Assembly (NCBI GenBank): GCA_022825675.1
Contig: JAJDWK010000005.1
Span: 1-64,000, forward strand
DNA length: 64,000 nucleotides
Direction: 5' to 3'
From: Anaerolineae bacterium
Lineage (GTDB): Bacteria; Chloroflexota; Anaerolineae; Aggregatilineales; Phototrophicaceae
Position 1 is the stretch's first letter. Every line of letters starts with the position of its first letter. Both the position numbers and the translations under genes were made by a program. A model generated the notes under the pieces. It was not told the origin of the DNA. It did not search any database and was given only the letters and a program-made list of their open reading frames with translations. This document shows positions 17,186 to 25,193 of this stretch, piece by piece.

Positions 17186-17836
17186 TTAGCGCTTGGCGGT
17201 ACGCGCGATGTGCATCAGGAATTCGTTGCGCGTATCTTGATTGTCGCGGAAAACGCCCAGCATGGCGCTGGTCGTCATGACGGAATCGTGCTTTTTCACG
17301 CCGCGGATGGTGGAGCACATGTGCCGCCCGGTCATGACGACAGCGACGCCCCTGGGTTCAATGACTTCGACCAGGAATTCCGCAATCTGCCGCGTGAGCC
17401 GTTCCTGCACTTGCAAGCGCAGCGAGAACATATCGATTATGCGCGGGATCTTGCTCAAGCCGATAACTTTTTCATTGGGCATGTAGGCGACATGGGCATG
17501 CCCGATAAAGGGCAGCATATGATGCTCGCAGAGGCTGTAGAATTCAACATTGCTAACGATAATCATATCGTCGCAATCAATGTCGAAGATTGCGTTATTC
17601 AGTAACTTTGCCGGGTCTACCGTGTAGCCGCCAAGCAGTTCCTGATAGGCTTTTGCCACCCGCCGCGGCGTATCCAGCAAGCCTTCGCGCCCAGGGTCTT
17701 CGCCGACAGCATTCAAGATCTCGCCGACAGAGCGCATCACCGCGGGTTCGTCTACCGCTTGCGCGTCCAAGCCGAAGCGCGCCAGCATTTCGCCGGATTT
17801 AAGTTTCGCTTGTATGCCATTGTGATTGGCGGTCAT
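17186..17836 (-). CDS. folE: GTP cyclohydrolase I
   Basis: Protein of 216 residues that converts GTP to dihydroneopterin triphosphate, the first step of folate or pterin synthesis. The zinc and active-site residues are visible in [13 protein letters not shown] (Cys and His ligands), [23 protein letters not shown], and [14 protein letters not shown], where the last Cys ligand lies. The length is typical of FolE-1A. It is divergent from the folB-folK fusion at 18094, which acts later in the same pathway, across a 257-base AT-rich spacer. Confidence 0.96.
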   Translation of the reverse strand: MTANHNGIQAKLKSGEMLARFGLDAQAVDEPAVMRSVGEILNAVGEDPGREGLLDTPRRVAKAYQELLGGYTVDPAKLLNNAIFDIDCDDMIIVSNVEFYSLCEHHMLPFIGHAHVAYMPNEKVIGLSKIPRIIDMFSLRLQVQERLTRQIAEFLVEVIEPRGVAVVMTGRHMCSTIRGVKKHDSVMTTSAMLGVFRDNQDTRNEFLMHIARTAKR

Positions 17837-17929
17837 ATCAGAATCTTGAGGCTCAATTGATTGATTGACGGTGTTTCATGTCGTCTAGAGTCAGCAACGG
17901 GAGCTGCGAAGTATGACATCTATTTACCA

Positions 17930-17947
17930 TATTCTAAATTTAGTATA
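17930..17947. promoter_or_regulatory. Inverted repeat overlapping the folE promoter (candidate operator)
   Basis: An 18-base imperfect palindrome with a perfect core CTAAATTTAG (17934-17943) and TAT/ATA arms (one mismatch pair). A further CTAAA half-site lies at 17950-17954. It overlaps the -10 of the folE promoter and lies in the divergent folE/folBK spacer, a typical operator position. The repressor, if any, is not in the window. Confidence 0.4.
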
Positions 17948-17971
17948 CGCTAAAAATGCCCGTTGTGGCAA
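17942..17971 (-). promoter_or_regulatory. folE promoter
   Basis: On the minus strand TTGCCA (17966-17971) is followed by an 18-base spacer and TATACT (17942-17947). It would give a leader of about 100 bases before the folE ATG at 17836. The start codon itself lacks a strong Shine-Dalgarno sequence. Confidence 0.55.
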
Positions 17972-18093
17972 GCCTGACAGTAAACGAATGCGCGTTAACT
18001 GTAGCGCAAAGCATGAATTTCGGCAGCTGGCTAAAGCCTCGATTTGGCAATCTATGTTACACTCCGTGATTATGAATAGCCATTTGGCTGCCG

Positions 18094-18957
18094 ATGGATA
18101 GCATAGAAATCAAGAATCTGCGGCTGCGCTGCGGCATCGGCTTTAGCCCGCATGAGCTGGCGGTGGCGCAGGATATTGTCATCAGCCTCGAGATTGGCTG
18201 CGACAGCCGCCGCGCCGGCGAAACTGACTTGCCCGCCGATGCCTTCAATTACAAGACCGTCACCAAAGCGATCATCGCCTGTGTGGAAGCGCGGCGCTTC
18301 TCACTGGTGGAAAAGCTGGCGGAAGAAATTGCGCGCATCGCGCTTGTGGATTTTGGCGGCGCATGGGCAGCCGTGCGCGTGAGCAAGCCCGGGGCGCTGC
18401 GGCGGGCGGATTCTGTCAGCATTCGCATCGAGCGGCAGCCCGAAGATTTCCGGCAGAATGTCGCCTTTGTCTCGCTGGGTTCAAACATCGCGCCGGAATG
18501 TAACCTGCCCGCCGCGGTGGCGCTGCTGCGCCGCCTCAGCACGGTTCTTGCAATTTCGCCGGTGTATCGGTCGGTGCCGCAGGGCGATCACGAACAGGCG
18601 CATTTCCTCAATATGGCGGTGAAAATGCACAGCCATCGCAGTCCCGCCCGCTTCAAAGCCGAGGTGCTTGACCGCATCGAGAGCGAGCTGGGGCGGGCGC
18701 GCGACCCCGGTAACATTAATGCGCCGCGCACAATTGACCTCGATCTGTCGCTTTGGAATGACGAGAGCTTCAGCTTCGGGCGCAAACCCTGGACGCTGCC
18801 GGACGCGGGCATCCTGCGCTATGCCCATATCGCCCAGCCTTTGGCGGATATCGCGCCGGAGTATGCCTTGCCCGGGGACGGGCGCAGCCTGCGCGCAATC
18901 GCCGCTGGCTTCGCCGGCAGCGGGCTGCAGCCAGTATCAATCGAGTTTGCTGTATGA
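18094..18957 (+). CDS. folBK: Bifunctional dihydroneopterin aldolase / 6-hydroxymethyl-dihydropterin pyrophosphokinase (FolB-FolK)
   Basis: Protein of 287 residues joining two consecutive folate enzymes. Residues 1-115 are FolB (IKNLRLRCGIGFSPHE, NYKTVTKAI, FSLVEKLAEEIA). Residues 125-285 are FolK (VAFVSLGSNIAPECNL, ISPVYRSVPQGDHEQAHFLN, and the PRTIDLDL metal and ATP site). FolB makes 6-hydroxymethyl-dihydropterin and FolK pyrophosphorylates it, so fusion would pass the intermediate on. Transcription may start from an extended -10 (TGTTACACT) just upstream. No folP lies nearby. Confidence 0.93.
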   Translation: MDSIEIKNLRLRCGIGFSPHELAVAQDIVISLEIGCDSRRAGETDLPADAFNYKTVTKAIIACVEARRFSLVEKLAEEIARIALVDFGGAWAAVRVSKPGALRRADSVSIRIERQPEDFRQNVAFVSLGSNIAPECNLPAAVALLRRLSTVLAISPVYRSVPQGDHEQAHFLNMAVKMHSHRSPARFKAEVLDRIESELGRARDPGNINAPRTIDLDLSLWNDESFSFGRKPWTLPDAGILRYAHIAQPLADIAPEYALPGDGRSLRAIAAGFAGSGLQPVSIEFAV

Positions 18958-19075
18958 AGCAGTGAGACTTTGCCGCGTTGCCGCTGTAGGATAGCTGACA
19001 GCGGCTTCTGCCCTGACAGGTTTCCGCGGGATGGGCTAAAATACGCGGCGGGTTCGCAGCGCGAAAGGGGCGGCG

Positions 19076-19729
19076 ATGGACCGCACAGCATTAATCACAC
19101 TTTCTCAGCCGCGCTCAGCCGCCGCCGAAGCCTATCGCAGCCTGCGCACGAACTTGATGTTCAGCAGCGTGGAAAACCCGCTACAGACCTTGCTGCTGAC
19201 TTCGGCGGCGAAGCACGATCAAAAGAGCATCACGCTCTCCAACCTCGCGGTTACCTTCGCCCAAAGCGGGCACAAGACCATCTTGGTCGATGCTGATTTG
19301 CGGCAGCCGCGCCAGCACACCATCTGGGATGTCAGCGGCAGCCGCGGCTTAAGCAGCATGATGCTGGACGACAGCGCCGTCCATGAGCCGCCAGTAGTAG
19401 ACACCGCGGTAGACGGGCTGCAACTGCTGACGGCGGGTGAGCTGCCGCCCAACCCCGCCGATCTTTTGAGCGGCAAACGGATGGATGAGATAATCGCGGC
19501 GCTAAAAGCCCGCGCCGATTATGTGCTTTTTGACAGCCCGCCGATACTCGCGGCGACGGATGCCGCCTTGCTGGGCATCAAGCTTGATGGCGCTTTGCTG
19601 GCGGTGCGCGCTGGCAGCACACGGCGCGACCATACGGCGCAAGCGCGGCAAGCGCTGCAGCGGGTGCATGTGCGCATTGTCGGCGCGGTGCTGACGGACG
19701 CCCCGCGCGAAGCCAGCGTCGCCTATTAG
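19076..19729 (+). CDS. CpsD/CapB-family protein (tyrosine kinase-type P-loop ATPase)
   Basis: Protein of 217 residues matching the cytoplasmic kinase half of BY-kinases in capsule and exopolysaccharide loci: AEAYRSLRTNLMFSS at the N-terminus, Walker A' in TILVDADLRQPRQH, GLSSMMLDD, and Walker B in VLFDSPPILAATDA. The Walker A loop is degenerate (AAKHDQKS instead of a glycine-rich GxGKS). The Tyr-rich C-terminal cluster is absent; only one Tyr ends the protein. It opens the polysaccharide cluster, and the Wzz-like partner is encoded at its far end (26396). Confidence 0.82.
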   Translation: MDRTALITLSQPRSAAAEAYRSLRTNLMFSSVENPLQTLLLTSAAKHDQKSITLSNLAVTFAQSGHKTILVDADLRQPRQHTIWDVSGSRGLSSMMLDDSAVHEPPVVDTAVDGLQLLTAGELPPNPADLLSGKRMDEIIAALKARADYVLFDSPPILAATDAALLGIKLDGALLAVRAGSTRRDHTAQARQALQRVHVRIVGAVLTDAPREASVAY

Positions 19730-19786
19730 AGTTTGATGCCGCCGCCAATCCCCCGCCAGACCCGCATGCAGGAGGCAAGCGACCAA

Positions 19787-20857
19787 ATGAAAGGCTTAAT
19801 CCTCAGCGGCGGCAAAGGCACGCGCCTCTATCCCTTGACTTATACGCGGGCGAAACAGCTGATACCGGTCGCGAATAAGCCGGTGCTGGTCCGCGTGATT
19901 GAAGCGATTCGCGAGGCTGGCGTACGCGAGATTGGCATTGTCGTTGGTCCCACCGCGCCCGAGATCCGCGCGGCGCTGGGCGATGGCGCGGCATGGGATG
20001 TAGAGCTGACTTATATCCCGCAGCATAGCCCCGATGGCTTGGCGCACGCCGTCAAGATTTCGCGGGAATTTTTGCGCGATGACCCGTTTGTGATGTTCCT
20101 CGGCGATAATGTGATTGAAGGCGGCATCAGCGCGCTCATCCGCGATTTCGCCGAAAATGACTGGAACAGCCAAATTGTGCTGAAAGAAGTGGCGAACCCC
20201 GCCGCCTATGGCGTCGCCAAAATGCGCGCTGATGGCAGCATCGAGCGGCTCATCGAGAAGCCGGCACAGCCGCCCAGCAACCTCGCCCTGGTGGGCATTT
20301 ATATGTTTGACAAGCGCATTTTCGCGGCGGTGGACGCCATCAAGCCCTCGGCGCGCGGCGAATACGAAATCACGGACGCCATCCAATGGCTCATCGACCG
20401 CGGCTATTCCGTCTTCCCGCATATTCATCGCGGCTGGTGGATTGACACCGGCAAGCCCACCGACATGCTGGAAGCCAACAGCCATGTTCTGGAAGAAATC
20501 CGTCCTTGCATCGCGGCGAGCGCCACCGTCGACGCGGGCTCGACAGTCGATTCCCGCGTTACCCTGCAGCCGGGCGCGCGCATCATCAACAGCGTTTTGC
20601 GGGGACCTACAATAATCGGCAAGGATACGGTGATTGAAAACAGTTATATCGGACCGTTCACCAGCATTTACCACAGCTGCCAAATCCGCAATTGTGAGAT
20701 TGAGCGCAGCATCATCCTGGAGGACAGCCGCGTCATCGATATCGACAGCACCCTGCGCGACAGCCTCATCGGGCGCAAAGCCACCGTGCAGCGCAACAAT
20801 GCAAAACCCAGCGGCTTCAAAGTGAACCTGGGCGACCACAGTACGCTTTGGGTGTAA
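19787..20857 (+). CDS. rmlA: Glucose-1-phosphate thymidylyltransferase (long form)
   Basis: Protein of 356 residues from ATG 19787, with AGGAGG upstream. The nucleotidyltransferase domain holds MKGLILSGGKGTRLYPLTY, KQLIPVANKPVL, VMFLGDNVIEGG, NPAAYGVAKM and WWIDTGKPTDMLEAN. Residues from about 245 onward form a left-handed beta-helix extension, so it belongs to the long RmlA group. It makes dTDP-glucose, and rmlB follows 31 bases later. In many bacteria this long form serves deoxysugar rather than strictly rhamnose pathways. Confidence 0.92.
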   Translation: MKGLILSGGKGTRLYPLTYTRAKQLIPVANKPVLVRVIEAIREAGVREIGIVVGPTAPEIRAALGDGAAWDVELTYIPQHSPDGLAHAVKISREFLRDDPFVMFLGDNVIEGGISALIRDFAENDWNSQIVLKEVANPAAYGVAKMRADGSIERLIEKPAQPPSNLALVGIYMFDKRIFAAVDAIKPSARGEYEITDAIQWLIDRGYSVFPHIHRGWWIDTGKPTDMLEANSHVLEEIRPCIAASATVDAGSTVDSRVTLQPGARIINSVLRGPTIIGKDTVIENSYIGPFTSIYHSCQIRNCEIERSIILEDSRVIDIDSTLRDSLIGRKATVQRNNAKPSGFKVNLGDHSTLWV

Positions 20858-20888
20858 CCGTGTTAATGGCAAGGCAAAGGCGGCGCTT

Positions 20889-21911
20889 ATGAAAAATATC
20901 CTGGTAGCTGGCGGCGCTGGTTTCATCGGCAGCGCCTTTATACGCCATATGGTCGCAGCCTATCCCGAGTACAGCATCATCTGCTTTGACAAGCTGACCT
21001 ACGCCGGGAATATCGACAATCTGCTGCCGGTGAGCGATGCCGAGAATTATCACTTTGAGCGCGGCGACATCGCTGATCGGGCGGCGGTCTCCCGCGTTTT
21101 GCAGCGCCACGCTATCGACACGATTGTGAATTTCGCCGCCGAAAGCCATGTGGACCGCAGCATCCTGGCGCCGGACGCTTTCATCCATACCGATGTTGTC
21201 GGCGTCTATATTCTGCTTGATGAAGGGCGCAAACACGGCATTTCGCGGTTCTGCCAAGTCTCCACTGATGAAGTGTATGGCGATATCGAAAGCGGCTATT
21301 CGCAGGAGCAGGATCGCTTTTTGCCCAACAGCCCCTACGCGGCGAGCAAAGCCAGCGGCGAGCTGATGACGCGCGCCTATCACATGACTTATGGAATGGA
21401 TACTGTGCTCACGCGCGGCAGCAACACCTATGGACCCTATCAATATCCCGAGAAATTGGTGCCCTTTTTCACCACAGAGGCGCTGGAGGAGCGTCCGCTG
21501 CCGCTCTATGGCGATGGCAAGCAGGTGCGGGATTGGCTGCATGTTGACGACCATGCCCGCGGCGTCGATTTCATCCTGCATTTTGGCGCGGCGGGCGAAG
21601 CCTACAACCTCGCGGGCGAGACTTTGCGCAGCAACATCGAAATCACACGGCGCATTTTGCAATGGCTGGATAAGCCGTCAGCGCTCATCAAATATGTGCC
21701 CGACCGCGAAGGGCATGACCGCCGCTATGCGATGACAGCGGCGAAAGCGCGCGCCTTGGGCTGGCGGCGGCAAGTCGAATTTGAGGCGGGGCTGCGCGCT
21801 ACCGTGCGTTGGTATCAAGAGAACGAATGGTGGTGGCGCAAGCTGAAAGCGGGCGACTATCAGCGCTATTATCAGCGGCAATATGCCGAGCGGCTCGCCG
21901 CCGCCAAATGA
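20889..21911 (+). CDS. rmlB: dTDP-glucose 4,6-dehydratase
   Basis: Protein of 340 residues of the extended SDR family: NAD-binding GGAGFIGSAFIRHM at the N-terminus, FAAESHVDRSI, the catalytic region STDEVYGDIESG, and SPYAASKASGELM with the YxxxK pair. It converts dTDP-glucose to the 4-keto-6-deoxy intermediate. It lies between rmlA and rmlD, 10 bases before the next start. Confidence 0.95.
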   Translation: MKNILVAGGAGFIGSAFIRHMVAAYPEYSIICFDKLTYAGNIDNLLPVSDAENYHFERGDIADRAAVSRVLQRHAIDTIVNFAAESHVDRSILAPDAFIHTDVVGVYILLDEGRKHGISRFCQVSTDEVYGDIESGYSQEQDRFLPNSPYAASKASGELMTRAYHMTYGMDTVLTRGSNTYGPYQYPEKLVPFFTTEALEERPLPLYGDGKQVRDWLHVDDHARGVDFILHFGAAGEAYNLAGETLRSNIEITRRILQWLDKPSALIKYVPDREGHDRRYAMTAAKARALGWRRQVEFEAGLRATVRWYQENEWWWRKLKAGDYQRYYQRQYAERLAAAK

Positions 21912-21921
21912 AGGGACGCCG

Positions 21922-22782
21922 ATGAAAATCCTGCTGACTGGCGCCGCCGGCAACCTGGGCAAAGCGCTGACAGCGCGGCTATCGCCAACTCACGCTGTCA
22001 TCGGCGCGGATATTGTCGGCGCGGGGCTGCAGCGGCTTGACATCAGCGATTACGCCGCCTGCCAGCGGCTCATCACGCGGCTGAGTCCCGATTGTATTGT
22101 GCATACCGCCGCTTGGACCGATGTCAACGGCTGCGCGCGCGACCCGGCAAAGGCGCTGCGAGTCAATGGCGTCGGCAGCCATCATCTGGCGGCGATAAGC
22201 GCCCGGTACGACATTCCGCTGCTCTATGTCAGCACCAACGAAGTCTTTGATGGCGAGCGCCGCCAGCCCTACACAGAATACGATCGGGCGAATCCCATCA
22301 ACGCTTATGGCTACAGCAAATGGTATGGGGAGCGCGCCATCGCGCAATTGAACCCGCGGCATTATATCGTGCGCACATCCTGGCTCTTCGCGCATGGCGG
22401 GCGCAATTTCCTGCAGGCGATTTTGGGCGCGGCGGCCGCGGGCAAGCCCTTGCAGGTGGTTACCAACGAAGTCGCCAACCCCACCTATACCGAAGACCTG
22501 GCAGCGGGCATCGCGGAGCTGATTCAAAGCGAGCGTTATGGCAGCTATCATCTGGTGAATGAAGGCGCGGTCAGCCGTTGGGGATTGGCACGATTTTTGC
22601 TGGACGAAGCTGGCTATGCTGATGCGCCGCTCGCCCGCATCAGCCGCCACCAGTGGCAGCGCGCTTCGCTGCCGCCGGAATATACCGCTATGGCAAATAT
22701 CGCTGGCGCCAGCATCGGCATTGCTTTGCGCCCCTGGCAGGAGGCTGTCGCCGCATTCTTACAAACCGAGGCATTTTCTTGA
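21922..22782 (+). CDS. rmlD: dTDP-4-dehydrorhamnose reductase family protein
   Basis: Protein of 286 residues from ATG 21922 (10 bases after the rmlB stop). It has the SDR GAAGNLGKAL loop, VHTAAWTDVNGCARDP, YVSTNEVFDGERRQPYTEYD, NPINAYGYSKWYGE (YxxxK) and RTSWLFAHGGRNFLQ, as in RmlD. It would reduce the 4-keto sugar to dTDP-L-rhamnose, but the epimerase RmlC is not encoded in this cluster. The following glycosyltransferase starts inside its stop codon (TTGA). Confidence 0.9.
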   Translation: MKILLTGAAGNLGKALTARLSPTHAVIGADIVGAGLQRLDISDYAACQRLITRLSPDCIVHTAAWTDVNGCARDPAKALRVNGVGSHHLAAISARYDIPLLYVSTNEVFDGERRQPYTEYDRANPINAYGYSKWYGERAIAQLNPRHYIVRTSWLFAHGGRNFLQAILGAAAAGKPLQVVTNEVANPTYTEDLAAGIAELIQSERYGSYHLVNEGAVSRWGLARFLLDEAGYADAPLARISRHQWQRASLPPEYTAMANIAGASIGIALRPWQEAVAAFLQTEAFS

Positions 22783-23726
22783 AGGCTCCCGCGCGCTTTT
22801 CGGTGGTTATCCCGAATTGGAATGGCGAGCGCTTTCTCGCTACTTGCCTCGGCGCATTAAATAAACAGACTTTGCCCGAGCTTGAAGTAATCGTCGTGGA
22901 CAATGGCTCAAGCGATGGCTCCTGCGCCTTTATCAAGGCGGAATTCCCGGCGGCGCGCCTGATAGAACTGGGCGAGAACCGCGGCTTCACGGGCGCTTGT
23001 AATATTGGCATGGGGGCGGCGGCGGGGGATTACATCGCGCTGCTCAACAATGACACCGAGGTTGACCCGCAGTGGGCGGCGGCAATTGTCAATGCTTTTG
23101 AAGCCCGCCCTGAGATTGGCATTGTCGCCAGCAAGATGCTGCTCTTTGACCAGCGCGACCGCTTGCACACCGCGGGCGACATTTTCACGACTGATGGGCG
23201 GGCGGGCAATCGCGGCGTTTGGGAGCTTGACCGCGGGCAATATGACCGCGGCGAATTTGTTTTTTCCGCCTGCGGTGGCGCTGCCGCCTATCGCAAGACG
23301 ATGCTTGAGGACATTGGGCTGTTGGACGATGACTTCTTCTTTTCGCTCGAAGATATAGACCTGGCGTGGCGCGCGCAGCTGGCGGGCTATAAAGTATGGT
23401 ACGCGCCCGCCGCGACTGTATATCACCACCTTTCGGCGACGGGCGGCGGCGCAACCGCCAGCTATTATGACGGGCGCAACGGGATTTGGCTAATCGCCAA
23501 GAATATGCCGGCGGCGCTGCTGCGCAAATATGCCTGGCGCATCAGCCGGCGGCAGGCGGCGCTGGCGCTGGACGCGGCGAGAGCCTGGCGTGGTGCCGCG
23601 GCGCGCGCCCGCTTGCGTGGCATGTGGGCGGGGATGCGCGGCTTGGGCGGCGCTTTGGCAAAACGCAGGCGCATCCAGGCGCGCAAACGGGTGGAAGACT
23701 CCTATATCGACAGCCTGCTTTCTTAA
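22779..23726 (+). CDS. Glycosyltransferase family 2 (rhamnosyltransferase-like)
   Basis: Protein of 315 residues. TTG 22779 overlaps the rmlD stop by four bases, has GAGG 6 bases upstream and begins just before the domain; the longer frame from 22653 lies inside rmlD. GT-A motifs are FSVVIPNWNGERFLATCL, VIVVDNGSSDGS, GENRGFTGACNIGM, IALLNNDTEVD and FFSLEDIDLAWRAQLAGYKV. The pattern matches GT2 enzymes that add rhamnose or similar sugars, consistent with the rml genes. The C-terminus is Arg-rich and may contact the membrane. Confidence 0.9.
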   Translation: MKAPARFSVVIPNWNGERFLATCLGALNKQTLPELEVIVVDNGSSDGSCAFIKAEFPAARLIELGENRGFTGACNIGMGAAAGDYIALLNNDTEVDPQWAAAIVNAFEARPEIGIVASKMLLFDQRDRLHTAGDIFTTDGRAGNRGVWELDRGQYDRGEFVFSACGGAAAYRKTMLEDIGLLDDDFFFSLEDIDLAWRAQLAGYKVWYAPAATVYHHLSATGGGATASYYDGRNGIWLIAKNMPAALLRKYAWRISRRQAALALDAARAWRGAAARARLRGMWAGMRGLGGALAKRRRIQARKRVEDSYIDSLLS

Positions 23727-23797
23727 GCCTGGTATGTGTGCAAATCGCGATTATGCCGTATGATTAGCCTTGAGCGGCAGAGCTGAGAGGCAATCCT

Positions 23798-24529
23798 TTG
23801 CGCGACCCGTTTCTGAGCATTGTGATACCGGCGCACAACGAAGAGCAGCGCCTGCCGCCCAGCCTCGCCGCTATCAACCGCTTCTTACAAGAGCAAAGCT
23901 ATGCCGCCGAAATCATCATCGTTGAAAATGGCAGCAGCGACCGCACCTTTGCGGTAGCGCAGGAATTCGCGCGGGCGCATCCCAATATCCAGGCGATACA
24001 ATCCCCCGCCGGGATGCGCGGCAAAGGCTTGGCCGTGAAACATGGCATGCTGCGCGCAGCTGGAGAATGGCGCTTCATCTGTGATGCCGACCTGTCTATG
24101 CGCATCGACGAGTTGACGCGCTTTTTGCCGCCAGAATGCCAAGACAGCGACATCATCATCGCCAGCCGCGAGGCGGCCGGCGCCCGCCGCGTTGACGAGC
24201 CGGAATACCGCCACCTGATGGGGCGCGTCAACAACTGGATAATCAAGCTCGCTGCCATCAAAGACTTTGAAGATACCCAATGCGGCTTCAAGATGTTTCG
24301 CGGGGAAGTGGCGGCTGATCTTTTCCGCGTTCAGCGGATGAACGGCATCGGCTTTGATGTCGAGCTGCTTTTTATCGCCAAGCGCCGCGGCTACAAAATC
24401 CTCGAGGTGCCGATAACCTGGTATTACGATCCCTATTCGACCATGCGCCTCTGGGGCGATTCGGTGAATATGCTGCGGGAGATTTGGCAGATACGGCGCA
24501 ACTGGCGGCAGGGGCTGTATGCGCGTTAG
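23798..24529 (+). CDS. Glycosyltransferase family 2, dolichyl/polyprenyl-phosphate hexosyltransferase type
   Basis: Protein of 243 residues from TTG 23798 (GAGAGG upstream). Its motifs LSIVIPAHNEEQRLPPSL, IIIVENGSSDRT, GKGLAVKHGML, FICDADLSM and DTQCGFKMFRGEVA, ending with VPITWYYDPYSTMRLWGD, match the DPG/DPM synthase group that transfers a hexose to a lipid phosphate. It lacks C-terminal membrane helices, so it is probably peripheral. It overlaps rnhB by 11 bases. Confidence 0.9.
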   Translation: MRDPFLSIVIPAHNEEQRLPPSLAAINRFLQEQSYAAEIIIVENGSSDRTFAVAQEFARAHPNIQAIQSPAGMRGKGLAVKHGMLRAAGEWRFICDADLSMRIDELTRFLPPECQDSDIIIASREAAGARRVDEPEYRHLMGRVNNWIIKLAAIKDFEDTQCGFKMFRGEVAADLFRVQRMNGIGFDVELLFIAKRRGYKILEVPITWYYDPYSTMRLWGDSVNMLREIWQIRRNWRQGLYAR

Positions 24530-25193
24530 CGCTGGTGCCCGCAAGACTGCCAGCCTGCGGCACGAGCGGCATTTTCAGCGCGCCGGCTGCCAGGTCATCG
24601 TCGGCATCGACGAAGTCGGGCGCGGTCCGCTGGCGGGACCGGTGGCTGCGGGCGCAGTCGCCTTGCCGCTGGCGCGCCGCGACCTGTCATCCGCCTTGCG
24701 CGGGGCGCGTGACAGCAAAGAAATGACGGCGGCGCAGCGCGAAACGCTCGCCAAAACCATCAAAGCTGTCGCCAGCGCCTGGGGCACCGGCAGCAGCAGC
24801 GCCGCTGAGATTGACGCCATCGGCATCGCCGAGGCGACGAAGAAAGCCATGCGGCGCGCGCTGGAGCAGGCGCTGGCGGCAAGCGCGCTCACAGCCGATT
24901 GCCTCTTCCTCGATTATGCGCTGCTGCCAGAACTCCGCGAGATTCCGCAAGTCTGCTTCGTTGAGGGCGACAAGCATTCGCTGAGCATCGCCTGCGCCAG
25001 CGTCATCGCCAAAGTCTGGCGCGATGCCTATATGACCGGGCTGGACGCCCGCCATCAGCGTTATGGATTCTCTCGGCACAAAGGCTATGGCACCAAAGAG
25101 CACCTGCGCGCCCTGCGCCGCTATGGCGCATGCGAAGCGCATCGCCGCAGTTTTAAGCCAGTCAGCCGCATGCTCAGCGCTGATGATGGCTGA
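24519..25193 (+). CDS. rnhB: Ribonuclease HII
   Basis: Protein of 224 residues that cleaves RNA in RNA-DNA hybrids, including single ribonucleotides. Catalytic acidic residues are visible in VGIDEVGRGPLAGPV (Asp and Glu) and DCLFLDYALLP (Asp), and the KHSLSIACASVIAKVWRD block is characteristic. The C-terminal YGFSRHKGYGTKEHL is conserved. It is a housekeeping gene embedded among glycosyltransferases, overlapping both neighbours (11 bases on each side), so it is co-transcribed with the polysaccharide genes. Confidence 0.95.
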   Translation: MRVSAGARKTASLRHERHFQRAGCQVIVGIDEVGRGPLAGPVAAGAVALPLARRDLSSALRGARDSKEMTAAQRETLAKTIKAVASAWGTGSSSAAEIDAIGIAEATKKAMRRALEQALAASALTADCLFLDYALLPELREIPQVCFVEGDKHSLSIACASVIAKVWRDAYMTGLDARHQRYGFSRHKGYGTKEHLRALRRYGACEAHRRSFKPVSRMLSADDG

